NCBI GenBank assembly: GCA_027038555.1
Contig: JALVVX010000018.1
Coordinates: 1 to 46,035 of the forward strand
Length of the DNA stretch: 46,035 nt
Direction of reading: 5' to 3'
Source: Nautiliaceae bacterium
GTDB taxonomy: Bacteria > Campylobacterota > Campylobacteria > Campylobacterales > Nautiliaceae
The notes below the pieces were generated by a model. The model worked only from the letters and a program-made list of their open reading frames with translations, was not told the origin of the DNA and searched no databases. The position numbers and the translations under genes were made by a program. Shown here piece by piece: positions 33,071 through 40,899 of the stretch (position 1 is its first letter; each line of letters begins with the position of its first letter).

Positions 33071-34252
33071 TTAAGTTCTATATTCTGCATTTATTTTAAC
33101 ATAATCATAGCTCAAATCACATCCATAAGCGGTAAACGCCCCATTACCTATTCCTAAATCAACATAAATTTTAAATTCTCTTTTTTTCATAATTTCGTGG
33201 GCTTTTTTTTCTGTCTCTTCATCAAAAAGTATATTCCCCCTGTCATACACAAACACATTTTCAAACGATATTCTAAGTTTTGTTTCATCACACTCAACTC
33301 CACTTGCCCCGACAGTTGAAGCGATTCTTCCCCAGTTCGGGTCTTCCCCAAAAAGTGCCGTTTTTACAAGGAGGGAGTTTGTAAAGTTTTTACCAACAAT
33401 TTTAGCTTCTTTTTTATCTTTTGCACCTGTAACTACAAATGCAACCGCTTTTGTCGCCCCTTCTCCGTCTTTTACAATATCAAGAGCCAGTTTTTGCATA
33501 ACCTCTCTTAAAGCCTCTTTAAATGCTTCTTTATCATAAGAACCTTTTCTTGTTGTCATTAAAAAAACACTGTCGTTTGTAGACGTATCACCATCAACGC
33601 TTATGGCATTAAAAGTATTTTCATTAATTTCACTTAAAATTTCTTTCATTTCATTTTGAGGAATATCGGCATCAGTCGTAATAAAACAGAGCATTGTAGC
33701 CATAGCGGGGTTTATCATCCCCGCACCTTTGGCAACTCCCCCTATTTTAAATCTGCCAAAATCACCTTCCACTTCAAAAGATATCTCTTTTTCAAATGAA
33801 TCTGTCGTCATAATGGCCTTCGCAAATTTGTTTGAATTTCTTTCATTGAAATCAAATTTTTCAATGCCTTTTTTTATTTTTTCCTTATCAAGTCTAACCC
33901 CGATAACTCCGGTTGAGCTCATTACTGGATTTACAGTATTGATTTTTGAACTTAAAAACCCCAAAATTTCATCGATATCTTTAATTCCTTCCTCACCGGT
34001 AAGAGCATTTGCATTTTTGGAATTCGCCAAAATAAAATTTGTTTTTTTAATACCTTTTCTTAATACATACTTAATAGGCGCCGCTTGAAATCTATTGGTT
34101 GTAAAAAGATACGCGACATCCATCTCATTTTCACTTCTTATAAATCCCAAATCAAAACCTTCTTTTTTAAACCCGGCATTAACACCTCCGGCATATATAC
34201 CATCTACCGCACATACACCGCCATCAACAGGAGTAATTCTAAATTTTTTCAT
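33071..34252 (-). CDS. argJ: bifunctional ornithine acetyltransferase/N-acetylglutamate synthase
   Basis: ArgJ recycles the acetyl group from N-acetylornithine to glutamate in arginine synthesis. The 393-residue precursor has the autocleavage site in KGAGMINPAMATML, with nucleophile Thr186 after Ala185. Other family motifs are NSKNANALTG and DPNWGRIASTVGASG, and it ends in TAYGCDLSYDYVKINAEYRT as usual. Length is normal. It is likely to be self-processed into alpha and beta chains. A purine-rich octamer repeat lies between it and the K+ channel gene. Confidence 0.95.
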   Translation of the reverse strand: MKKFRITPVDGGVCAVDGIYAGGVNAGFKKEGFDLGFIRSENEMDVAYLFTTNRFQAAPIKYVLRKGIKKTNFILANSKNANALTGEEGIKDIDEILGFLSSKINTVNPVMSSTGVIGVRLDKEKIKKGIEKFDFNERNSNKFAKAIMTTDSFEKEISFEVEGDFGRFKIGGVAKGAGMINPAMATMLCFITTDADIPQNEMKEILSEINENTFNAISVDGDTSTNDSVFLMTTRKGSYDKEAFKEALREVMQKLALDIVKDGEGATKAVAFVVTGAKDKKEAKIVGKNFTNSLLVKTALFGEDPNWGRIASTVGASGVECDETKLRISFENVFVYDRGNILFDEETEKKAHEIMKKREFKIYVDLGIGNGAFTAYGCDLSYDYVKINAEYRT

Positions 34253-34282
34253 ACTGTTCTCCCTTTCTTTGCTTATATCTTT

Positions 34283-34304
34283 ACCAACTCCCCAACTTCT
34301 CTAC
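34283..34304 (-). repeat. short purine-rich repeat after the K+ channel stop codon
   Basis: On the plus strand the units read AACTCCCC, AACTTCTC, TACTTAAA (period 8), beginning right after the TAA of the channel gene. It is the weakest member of a group also found at 35766-35795, 39784-39810 and 44653-44692. Confidence 0.45.
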
Positions 34305-35447
34305 TTAAATAAAATCTATCTCTTTTGGTTTTTTGGAACTTCTGATAATTTTTCTTGCTTTCATCATATCTTTACTTGTGCCTATCACAAGCAATACATC
34401 AGTTGGTTTGATTACTATTTCACCTTTTGGTACCGGAATAAATTTCCCGTTTTCTTCTTTAATTCCCACAACTGTCACATTAAGTAAATCCCTTAAATGA
34501 GCTTCTTTTAATTTCTTATACGCAACCCATGATTTTTTACTGACAGTTATTTCTTCCAAATCAAGAGGGGTATCAACGGAATACACGAATTCTTCAAGTA
34601 TATTTTTTACATCCGGATCAACTGTAATAGCAGTCATTCTTTTTGCAACAAGTTTTGTGGGTGATAGTACTTCATTCGCACCGAGCCTTTGAAGTTTTTC
34701 AATTTCTTCATCGGTTTGGGCGACTGAGAGTATATAATACGGATGTCTACCCAAATCTTTCTCATAAAGTCTGACTGAGCTTATTACCGCAATATTATCA
34801 GGAGTGCTGTGTGAAAGGGTAATAACGCCTTTTGCACTGCTTAAATGCGATTTTTTCATTGCAAGCAAAGTATGCGGATCACCTTTTACAAAAAAAGGGT
34901 ATTTATATTTTTTTGCTATCTCTTCCATATCTTCTCTTGGGTCTACCACCACAAAAGGTATATGCGTTTGTCTAAGTTCTCTTGTCAAATCGATCGTATA
35001 ATCATTATGATAGCAAATCACCATATGATTTTTAAGTCTCGCTATTTTGTAAAGCATTCTATTCTCCTTAAACAGTGCAATAAGACGCCCTTTATTTATA
35101 ACATCTACAAGTATCCCTACTGCATATGAAAAAATCACAAATCCTGCAATAATAAGAAAAATCGTAAACAGTCTTCCTATCTGTGAAATCGGTGCTATTT
35201 CACCAAATCCTACGGTTGTAAATGTAATTCCCGTCTGATAAAGAGCATCCATTAATGAAAAATGATCTATCCATATATATCCAAGTGTTCCAAAAAGTGT
35301 AATTAAGACAGTTAAAATAATAGGGATTCTAAAAGGTTTAAGCTCCGACCAAATTTCGGGACGTAAATCAATTTCAGGTTTTGAAGAAGTTTCCCAATGA
35401 AGTAAATTAGCTAATTTTTTGAAAAAAGAAATTTTATTTTTTTTCAT
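34305..35447 (-). CDS. two-helix potassium channel with RCK (TrkA) domains
   Basis: The 380-residue protein has two membrane helices (about 41-60 and 93-115) flanking a pore loop with selectivity filter TVGFGE at 78-83. Then come a TrkA-N/RCK domain (about 140-260, NHMVICYHNDYT; VDPREDM) and a TrkA-C domain (about 290-370, LLNVTVVGIKEENGKF; PTDVLLVIGT). This is the MthK/Kch-like layout of a ligand-gated K+ channel. The ribosome-binding site GGGGTAAG is part of a small CCCC/GGGG hairpin after rpmB. Confidence 0.9.
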   Translation of the reverse strand: MKKNKISFFKKLANLLHWETSSKPEIDLRPEIWSELKPFRIPIILTVLITLFGTLGYIWIDHFSLMDALYQTGITFTTVGFGEIAPISQIGRLFTIFLIIAGFVIFSYAVGILVDVINKGRLIALFKENRMLYKIARLKNHMVICYHNDYTIDLTRELRQTHIPFVVVDPREDMEEIAKKYKYPFFVKGDPHTLLAMKKSHLSSAKGVITLSHSTPDNIAVISSVRLYEKDLGRHPYYILSVAQTDEEIEKLQRLGANEVLSPTKLVAKRMTAITVDPDVKNILEEFVYSVDTPLDLEEITVSKKSWVAYKKLKEAHLRDLLNVTVVGIKEENGKFIPVPKGEIVIKPTDVLLVIGTSKDMMKARKIIRSSKKPKEIDFI

Positions 35448-35474
35448 AACTTACCCCGTAAAAAGGGGAAAACT

Positions 35475-35660
35475 TTATACTGATTTTTTCAAGCTTCTAA
35501 GACAGCTTGTACAGATTTTAATTCTTTTTCTAACTCCGTCGATTTCAACTCTTACATGTTGAATATTCGGATCAAATTTATGTCTTGTTTTTCTATTTGA
35601 GTGGCTTACTCTGTTTCCAAATTGAGGACCTTTACCACAAATCTCGCATTTTCTTGCCAT
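35475..35660 (-). CDS. rpmB: 50S ribosomal protein L28
   Basis: The 61-residue protein starts MARKCEICGKGPQFGNRVSH and has two CxxC pairs (CEIC; CTSC), as in zinc-binding L28. It ends in basic RSLKKSV. It has its own promoter (35685-35704) and an AAAGGA ribosome-binding site. Confidence 0.96.
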   Translation of the reverse strand: MARKCEICGKGPQFGNRVSHSNRKTRHKFDPNIQHVRVEIDGVRKRIKICTSCLRSLKKSV

Positions 35661-35684
35661 CTATTATCCTTTTTAGGTTTTTAA

Positions 35685-35704
35685 GTTTGAAATTATATCA
35701 AAAA
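35685..35704 (-). promoter_or_regulatory. rpmB promoter sharing a 20-mer with tRNA-Asn
   Basis: TTTTTGATATAATTTCAAAC on the minus strand contains TATAAT (35692-35697) 31 nt before the rpmB ATG. Identity over 20 bases with the tRNA-Asn upstream region argues for a strong translation-linked promoter type. Confidence 0.65.
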
Positions 35705-35765
35705 TTTTAATTTTTACCTTTTTATTTTTTCCTTTTTCAAAGGAAGTGAAAAAAGCTTTTTCCTT

Positions 35766-35795
35766 CACAACTTCTCCACTTCCCTACTTCCCGAC
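35766..35795 (-). repeat. octamer tandem repeat after dapD stop codon
   Basis: On the plus strand the units are ACTTCTCC, ACTTCCCT, ACTTCCCG (35770-35793), period 8, with a weaker fourth unit towards lower coordinates. The repeat starts 7 bases after the dapD TGA. It is followed on the transcribed strand by a hairpin-forming AAAAAGCTTTTT. Confidence 0.6.
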
Positions 35796-35800
35796 TATCA

Positions 35801-36964
35801 TCAATGAAGCTCTTCGTTTAATTTCACTTCCCTTCTGCTTCTAAATGCTACCATTTTACCTTTTGTAGTATCAAATCTGTAATGAATTCCATTAAGCCCG
35901 GCCAGTTCAAGACCTTTGAAATACTCTTTATATTCAGCATTCCACTGAGGGTTCACCTCTTTTATTTTTACAAACTCATCTTCACTAATCCAGATTTTTG
36001 TTCCTTCTAAAACTGCAATTCCGGCATCAACAATACATCCGTCTCCAAGAGGAATACCGGTTACCGAATTTGCCCCAAGAAGTGTATTTTTACCAATAGT
36101 CACAGGATTTCCGTTTGTACCGCTTAAAACTCCAAGTATTGAAGCTCCGCCTCCGACATCTGCACCTTCTTTTACCACCGCACTTGAAGAAATTCTTCCT
36201 TCAACCATCACAGGACCTTCTGTCCCAGCATTGAAATTAACATAACTCGCCCCCGGCATTACAGTGGTTCCAGGGGCCAGCTGAGCCCCCATTCTGACTT
36301 TTGCCGTATCAAGAATTCTAATATTGTCTTCCGGTATGATATGCGAAAGATATCTTGGGAATTTATCCACATACTCAACCTCAGGATATGCATCTTTTAG
36401 CTTTAATTCAATTTCATTTGCTCTAAGGTAATCAAGTTCAATCGGAACATTCCCGACCCAAGCACAATTATGAAGTATTCCAAAAGCTCCGTTTAAATTA
36501 AGACTTCTAAGTTTTGCTTTTCTTGTAGATAAAGCATAAAGTTTAAGATAAACCGCTTCAACGCTTTTTGGTGCTTTATCTTCAAATAAAAAGCATATTC
36601 TGTAATTATCATAAAACTCTTCTTCAAAAATTTCATCCAAAACTTTTAAAACCTGTATATTTTTGTGTTTTTCTCCAACTGCTTGTGCAACAAGCTCTTC
36701 ACCGAAATAATTAAGTGCGCTTTTTACAAATTCAGGTGTCACGGGCGCAACAAATTCACTTCCGCTAAAATCAACCTCAACACCATTATCTATAAGACTT
36801 CTTATAAATACCGCCGCACTACCGAAATTTTCATTCCAGTTAATTACAGGATATGTTGCTTGAAGTATTTTGTCATGATTTAATTGTCCTAAATCCACCC
36901 TTGCTATACCAAAAGCCAAAGGCTTCTTATACCCTTGAATGTTTTCAACTAATTTCTCATACAT
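35801..36964 (-). CDS. dapD: tetrahydrodipicolinate N-succinyltransferase (long form)
   Basis: DapD succinylates tetrahydrodipicolinate in lysine and meso-diaminopimelate synthesis. The 387-residue protein has a long N-terminal domain and a left-handed beta-helix from hexapeptide repeats (about 225-330: LAPGTTVMPGASYVNFNAG; VVKEGADVGGGASILGVLSG). TNGNPVTIGKNTLLGANS follows. This long form is characteristic of Campylobacterota. It lies 21 bp after the KefB-like gene. Confidence 0.92.
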   Translation of the reverse strand: MYEKLVENIQGYKKPLAFGIARVDLGQLNHDKILQATYPVINWNENFGSAAVFIRSLIDNGVEVDFSGSEFVAPVTPEFVKSALNYFGEELVAQAVGEKHKNIQVLKVLDEIFEEEFYDNYRICFLFEDKAPKSVEAVYLKLYALSTRKAKLRSLNLNGAFGILHNCAWVGNVPIELDYLRANEIELKLKDAYPEVEYVDKFPRYLSHIIPEDNIRILDTAKVRMGAQLAPGTTVMPGASYVNFNAGTEGPVMVEGRISSSAVVKEGADVGGGASILGVLSGTNGNPVTIGKNTLLGANSVTGIPLGDGCIVDAGIAVLEGTKIWISEDEFVKIKEVNPQWNAEYKEYFKGLELAGLNGIHYRFDTTKGKMVAFRSRREVKLNEELH

Positions 36965-36985
36965 ATCTATCCTTTTTACTAAATT

Positions 36986-38596
36986 TTAACATAATTTCAT
37001 TTCACATTTTAATGCGAGCTCAATAAGTTTTTCCGCCAGTTCTTTTGATTTGTCGACAATATATATGTTTTTATGTGAATAAAATTCTTTTTGTATATCA
37101 TCATCTATCAAAAGTATTATATTTAAATTTGGATTTATTTCAAGTAAATTCTGCGTAATCATTTCGGTGTGCTCTTCATTCAGGGTCGTAATAATTACAG
37201 CCGAAGCTTCATCTACTTTTAAACTCTCTAAAATTCTCTTATTAGCGGCATTTCCGAATATTACATTATCACCGTTTCTAATTCCTTGCTTTACAAGCTC
37301 TATTTGTTTATCAATCGCCACATACGGAATACCCATTTTAGTTAGTTTTCTTGCAACTCTTTGACCTATTTTATCATACCCTATTAATATTATATGACCG
37401 CTTACATCCGCACCTTTAATTTCATATTCTTCAAAATCCTGAACTTCTTTGTCAAAAATATCAGCAATTTTGTATATATTCTTAATAATAAACGGTGTTA
37501 AAATCATAGAAATTACAACCACCACCACTAATTTTTGTAAAAGCACATTATCAACAAGAGAATATTTTCCAAGAAGAGCAAAAATTACAAAAGAAAATTC
37601 ACCGATTTGTGAGAGTATAAATGCCGTTTTTATGGCAACCCTTTTATGTTTGACAAATAAAAACAGCATAAGATATATAATTCCGGCTTTAAACATCATA
37701 AACGCAATTGTCATTAAAAGTATAGAAAATATATTGTGAATCACAAAATTTAAATCAACCATTAAACCGACAGAAAGAAAAAACACACCCAAAAGCAGGT
37801 CTCTAAAAGGAACCAAGTCCGCTTCAATCTGGTATTTATATTTGGTTTCACTTAAAATCATACCGGCTAAAAATGCTCCAAGTGAATAACTGAGTCCGAA
37901 AAAATGTGCTATTTCAGCCGCGGTCATCACAACCAAAAGCACAGTAGCCATAAAAATTTCATCAGAACGCGTTTTAGTAGCCTGTGAAATTACAAAAGGG
38001 GCTATATACTTTCCGTATATCCATATAAATGCACCGAGTGCCAAAAATCCGCCTATGGTTTTCAAAATAAGCTGTGTTAAATCAGCATCTTTATTTACAA
38101 GAATGGAAATAGCAATGAGTACAGGAATTACCGCAATATCTTGGAAAAGTAAAATTCCAAGGGAATTTCTTCCGTAAGGTTTGCTTATTTCTCTGCTTTC
38201 ATTAAGAAGTTTTAATACGATTGCCGTAGAACTAAGAGCAATGGCAGAACCTATTATTAATGAAATTCTCAAATCAATTTTAAAAACAATCCAGAAAAAA
38301 AGACCGAAAACACCGCTGACAATTGCCATTTCGGCAAAACCGAACACAAAAACCTCTTTTTTCATAGATTTTAATTTTTCAGGCGAAAATTCAAGTCCTA
38401 TCATAAACATTAAAAAGACTATACCCATTTCGGCAACTATTTCAATAGTATGATGATTTAAATGAAAAATATTAGAAATTATAATCCCAGTAAAGATATA
38501 TCCAATAATCGGTGGAATTTTAAGTTTTGCAAAAGGTATATTAAATAAAAGAGCAATAAACAGTATTACAATTAATATCAAAACCGGATTAGCCAT
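36986..38596 (-). CDS. KefB-type CPA2 cation:proton antiporter with RCK domain
   Basis: The 536-residue protein has about twelve membrane helices (FMIGLEFSPEKL; IGSAIALSSTAIVLKLL; LLFQDIAVIPVL) typical of CPA2 antiporters. A C-terminal TrkA-N domain (about 395-520) follows, with HIILIGYDKIGQRVARKL and INPNLNIILLIDDD. It would exchange K+ or Na+ for protons, gated by nucleotide binding. It overlaps yjbQ by 8 bp. Confidence 0.9.
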   Translation of the reverse strand: MANPVLILIVILFIALLFNIPFAKLKIPPIIGYIFTGIIISNIFHLNHHTIEIVAEMGIVFLMFMIGLEFSPEKLKSMKKEVFVFGFAEMAIVSGVFGLFFWIVFKIDLRISLIIGSAIALSSTAIVLKLLNESREISKPYGRNSLGILLFQDIAVIPVLIAISILVNKDADLTQLILKTIGGFLALGAFIWIYGKYIAPFVISQATKTRSDEIFMATVLLVVMTAAEIAHFFGLSYSLGAFLAGMILSETKYKYQIEADLVPFRDLLLGVFFLSVGLMVDLNFVIHNIFSILLMTIAFMMFKAGIIYLMLFLFVKHKRVAIKTAFILSQIGEFSFVIFALLGKYSLVDNVLLQKLVVVVVISMILTPFIIKNIYKIADIFDKEVQDFEEYEIKGADVSGHIILIGYDKIGQRVARKLTKMGIPYVAIDKQIELVKQGIRNGDNVIFGNAANKRILESLKVDEASAVIITTLNEEHTEMITQNLLEINPNLNIILLIDDDIQKEFYSHKNIYIVDKSKELAEKLIELALKCEMKLC

Positions 38597-38975
38597 TAAT
38601 CACCTTGATATATACTCTCCTCTCTCTCGGTCCGTCAAAATCAACAAGAAAAATTCCCTGCCACTCACCAAGCATCACATCTGCATTATTAACTATAAGA
38701 GTTACATTACTTCTTAAAAATGAAGCTTTTAAATGAGCTCTTGCATTATTGTGTTGATATTTCCTAAAAGGCACGATATCTCTTAGCATCCCGAGCAAAT
38801 CTCTTTTCAAACTTGTATCGCTTTTTTCGAAAATTATTACACTTGCAGTCGTATGAGGACAAAAAACGGTAACTATACCGTTTTTTATTCCGCTTTTTAT
38901 AACCGCTTCTTTAACATCTTTTGTAATATCGATAATTTCAGATTTATATTTGGTGTTTATTATTAACTCTTGCAT
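38589..38975 (-). CDS. yjbQ: YjbQ/UPF0047 family protein
   Basis: The 128-residue protein shows the family motifs VFCPHTTASVIIFE, HNNARAHLKASFLRSNVTL and WQGIFLVDFDGPRERRVYI, with conserved histidines. Members have weak thiamine-phosphate synthase activity, and their real role is unsettled. An AAGGAG site stands 5 nt before the ATG, which supports this start although it overlaps rluB by 32 bp. Confidence 0.88.
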   Translation of the reverse strand: MQELIINTKYKSEIIDITKDVKEAVIKSGIKNGIVTVFCPHTTASVIIFEKSDTSLKRDLLGMLRDIVPFRKYQHNNARAHLKASFLRSNVTLIVNNADVMLGEWQGIFLVDFDGPRERRVYIKVING

Positions 38976-39723
38976 TTTTCTCCTTTGTTAAAAATTCTTT
39001 TAAAAGTTTATATTCTCTTTTATCAAAATATCTTGTTTTACCTGTTGGAAGTGAATTTAAGCTCACCCATCCGTAAGAGAGTCTTTTCAAATCCAGCACA
39101 TCCCTTCCAAAATGCGCGAAAAACCTTCTTAACTCTCTGTTTTTACCTTCATTGATTGCAACTTTGAGAGTTGAATATTTAGGGGAATTTTTAATTATCT
39201 GATAACTCAAAAATGGTTTTAATTTTATTGAGTTAATATCTGTTTTATTATGTGCACCTTCAACTCCCACTTCAACACCTTCCATCATAGCCGTTTCCAT
39301 TTCGGGAGTAATGTCTCCTTTTATTCTCAGTTTATAAACTCTTGGCAAATCCGAATTCATCAATGCATGTGCCACTTTTGGCGAATCTGTGAGAATCAAC
39401 AATCCTTCACTGTTAAAATCAAGTCTTCCAACCGGTATAAAATGTTTAAATTTTTTAGGAAGTGAATCATAAATTGTTTTTCTTCCTCTGTCATCTTTTT
39501 TCGTTACAAGCTCTCCTCTTGGTTTGTTATAAACAACACATGTGTATTTCGTGCTTTTTTTAACAGGTTTGCCGTTTACAGATACTTTATCCCCTTCTTG
39601 CACTTCTAAGCCCGGTTCTTTAATTATTTTACCGTTTACTTTGACTCTTCCGTCAAATATCAGTTTATCCGCGTCTCTTCTTGAATAAGTCGTATGATGA
39701 CTTATGAATTTATTTAATCTCAT
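38944..39723 (-). CDS. rluB: RluB-family 23S rRNA pseudouridine synthase
   Basis: The 259-residue protein has an N-terminal S4 RNA-binding domain (about 1-48) and the RsuA-family catalytic motif GRLDFNSEGLLILT with catalytic Asp102. NEGKNRELRRFFAHFG follows. It isomerises a uridine in 23S rRNA. RluB is the best guess; RsuA/RluE cannot be fully excluded. Confidence 0.87.
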   Translation of the reverse strand: MRLNKFISHHTTYSRRDADKLIFDGRVKVNGKIIKEPGLEVQEGDKVSVNGKPVKKSTKYTCVVYNKPRGELVTKKDDRGRKTIYDSLPKKFKHFIPVGRLDFNSEGLLILTDSPKVAHALMNSDLPRVYKLRIKGDITPEMETAMMEGVEVGVEGAHNKTDINSIKLKPFLSYQIIKNSPKYSTLKVAINEGKNRELRRFFAHFGRDVLDLKRLSYGWVSLNSLPTGKTRYFDKREYKLLKEFLTKEKNARVNNKHQI

Positions 39724-39783
39724 TTACTCCCTTTAACTTTAATTAATAATACAGTTGCAAAGCAAGAAGCTGTGAAGGTTTTT

Positions 39784-39810
39784 CTACTTCCTACTTCCTC
39801 TTCCCTACTT
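39784..39810 (-). repeat. heptamer repeat overlapping the kdsD stop codon
   Basis: On the plus strand ACTTCCT, ACTTCCT, CTTCCCT, ACTT (39786-39810) repeat with period 7. The kdsD TAG (39805-39807) lies inside the last unit. It shares TCCCTACTT with the repeat at 35766-35795. Confidence 0.55.
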
Positions 39811-40749
39811 AATTCCAGCTTCTACAAGGTGATGTATATGTAAAACTCCTACAACTTCGCCACTATCATTAACTACTGGTAAAAGCTGGATTTTATTATC
39901 TTCCATAAATTTCAAAGCATCGCTTGCGAGCATATTTTCATTTATTGTTTTAGGATTATGTGAGGAATAATCTATCGCTTTTTTATTCAAATCAAAATTA
40001 TCACTCATCATAGCGCGTCTAAGGTCTCCATCACTTAAAATAGCTTTCACTTTCCCATTTTCAGTAAAAAGTACATGGCCGAGTTTACCCTCACTCATTT
40101 TAATAATCGCTTCTTTTAAGTTGTCATCCTCTTTTGCAACCGGAAAATCTTTTTTCATCAAATCTTTTACTTTTATAAAAAGCCTTTTCCCAAGACTACC
40201 TCCTGGATGAAACGATGCAAAATCCTCTTTTGTAAAATTTCTTTTTTTCATAAGACATACGGCAAGTGCATCTCCCATAGCAAGCGTAAGTGTGGTTGAG
40301 CTTGTAGGCGCCACATTCAAAGGACAAGCCTCTTTGTTTACATGAATGTTCAAAACTACATCGGCATATTTTGCAAGTGTCGAATTTTTATCCCCTGTCA
40401 TTGCAATTAAAGGAACATCGAATCTTTTTATATGAGGCAGAATTTTTATAAGCTCCTCACTCTCTCCCGAATAACTTATGGCTACTACACAGTCATCTTT
40501 GCCAATCATTCCCAAATCTCCGTGAAGAGCTTCTGTGGGATGAATAAAAAAACTCGGTGTTCCGGTACTTGCAAGAGTAGCCGCAATTTTACTTCCTATA
40601 AGTCCCGATTTTCCAACACCGGTAATAATTACTTTACCTTTTGTGTTATATGCTATATCAACGGCTTTTTTTATTCCGTTTACATCTGCATTTAAAAGTT
40701 CGTTTGCTTCAATTTTCAATACTTCTTTTGCTATTTTTTCAAAATCCAC
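39805..40749 (-). CDS. kdsD: arabinose-5-phosphate isomerase (KdsD/KpsF)
   Basis: It converts ribulose-5-phosphate to arabinose-5-phosphate for Kdo synthesis. The 314-residue protein has an SIS domain (about 30-165: VIITGVGKSGLIGSKIAATL; HPTEALHGDLGMI) and two CBS domains (about 200-314). The start codon is GTG with AGG-rich sequence upstream. It lies outside the capsule operon, so a general lipooligosaccharide role is likely, although it could also supply Kdo for the capsule lipid anchor. Confidence 0.93.
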   Translation of the reverse strand: MDFEKIAKEVLKIEANELLNADVNGIKKAVDIAYNTKGKVIITGVGKSGLIGSKIAATLASTGTPSFFIHPTEALHGDLGMIGKDDCVVAISYSGESEELIKILPHIKRFDVPLIAMTGDKNSTLAKYADVVLNIHVNKEACPLNVAPTSSTTLTLAMGDALAVCLMKKRNFTKEDFASFHPGGSLGKRLFIKVKDLMKKDFPVAKEDDNLKEAIIKMSEGKLGHVLFTENGKVKAILSDGDLRRAMMSDNFDLNKKAIDYSSHNPKTINENMLASDALKFMEDNKIQLLPVVNDSGEVVGVLHIHHLVEAGIK

Positions 40750-40769
40750 TTACCTGCCTTTTTATTGAA

Positions 40770-40775
40770 ATTATA
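40770..40775 (-). promoter_or_regulatory. -10 box of kdsD
   Basis: TATAAT on the minus strand in GATATAATTTCAA, the same 13-base core as before rpmB and tRNA-Asn, 20 nt upstream of the kdsD GTG. Confidence 0.6.
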
Positions 40776-40792
40776 TCTAAGTTTTTAATTTT

Positions 40793-40816
40793 TTTTGTAA
40801 CGAAAATGTTACAAAA
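40793..40816. promoter_or_regulatory. palindromic operator candidate between kdsD and acnB
   Basis: TTTTGTAAC and GTTACAAAA form perfect 9-bp arms around a 6-bp spacer. Another AATGTAACAAAT half-site lies at about 40848-40859, directly upstream of the acnB -10 box. The arrangement suggests a dimeric regulator; GTTACA half-sites are reminiscent of OmpR-family boxes. Regulator unknown. Confidence 0.5.
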
Positions 40817-40873
40817 ACACACACGCTGCAAGTTTAAAAATAACAAAAATGTAACAAATCGTAAAAAATCTTC

Positions 40874-40879
40874 TATAAT
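40874..40879 (+). promoter_or_regulatory. -10 box of acnB
   Basis: TATAAT lies 20 nt before the acnB ATG, with AAAAAAGGA between. No consensus -35 is present; the position overlaps the GTAACA half-site region, compatible with regulated transcription. Confidence 0.6.
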
Positions 40880-40899
40880 TTTACAAAAAAGGATAGCAC

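Noticed and set aside
35448-35474. Terminator after rpmB
   Set aside because: The CCCC/GGGG stem is four base pairs with no T-run after it, and its 3' arm is the ribosome-binding site of the next gene.
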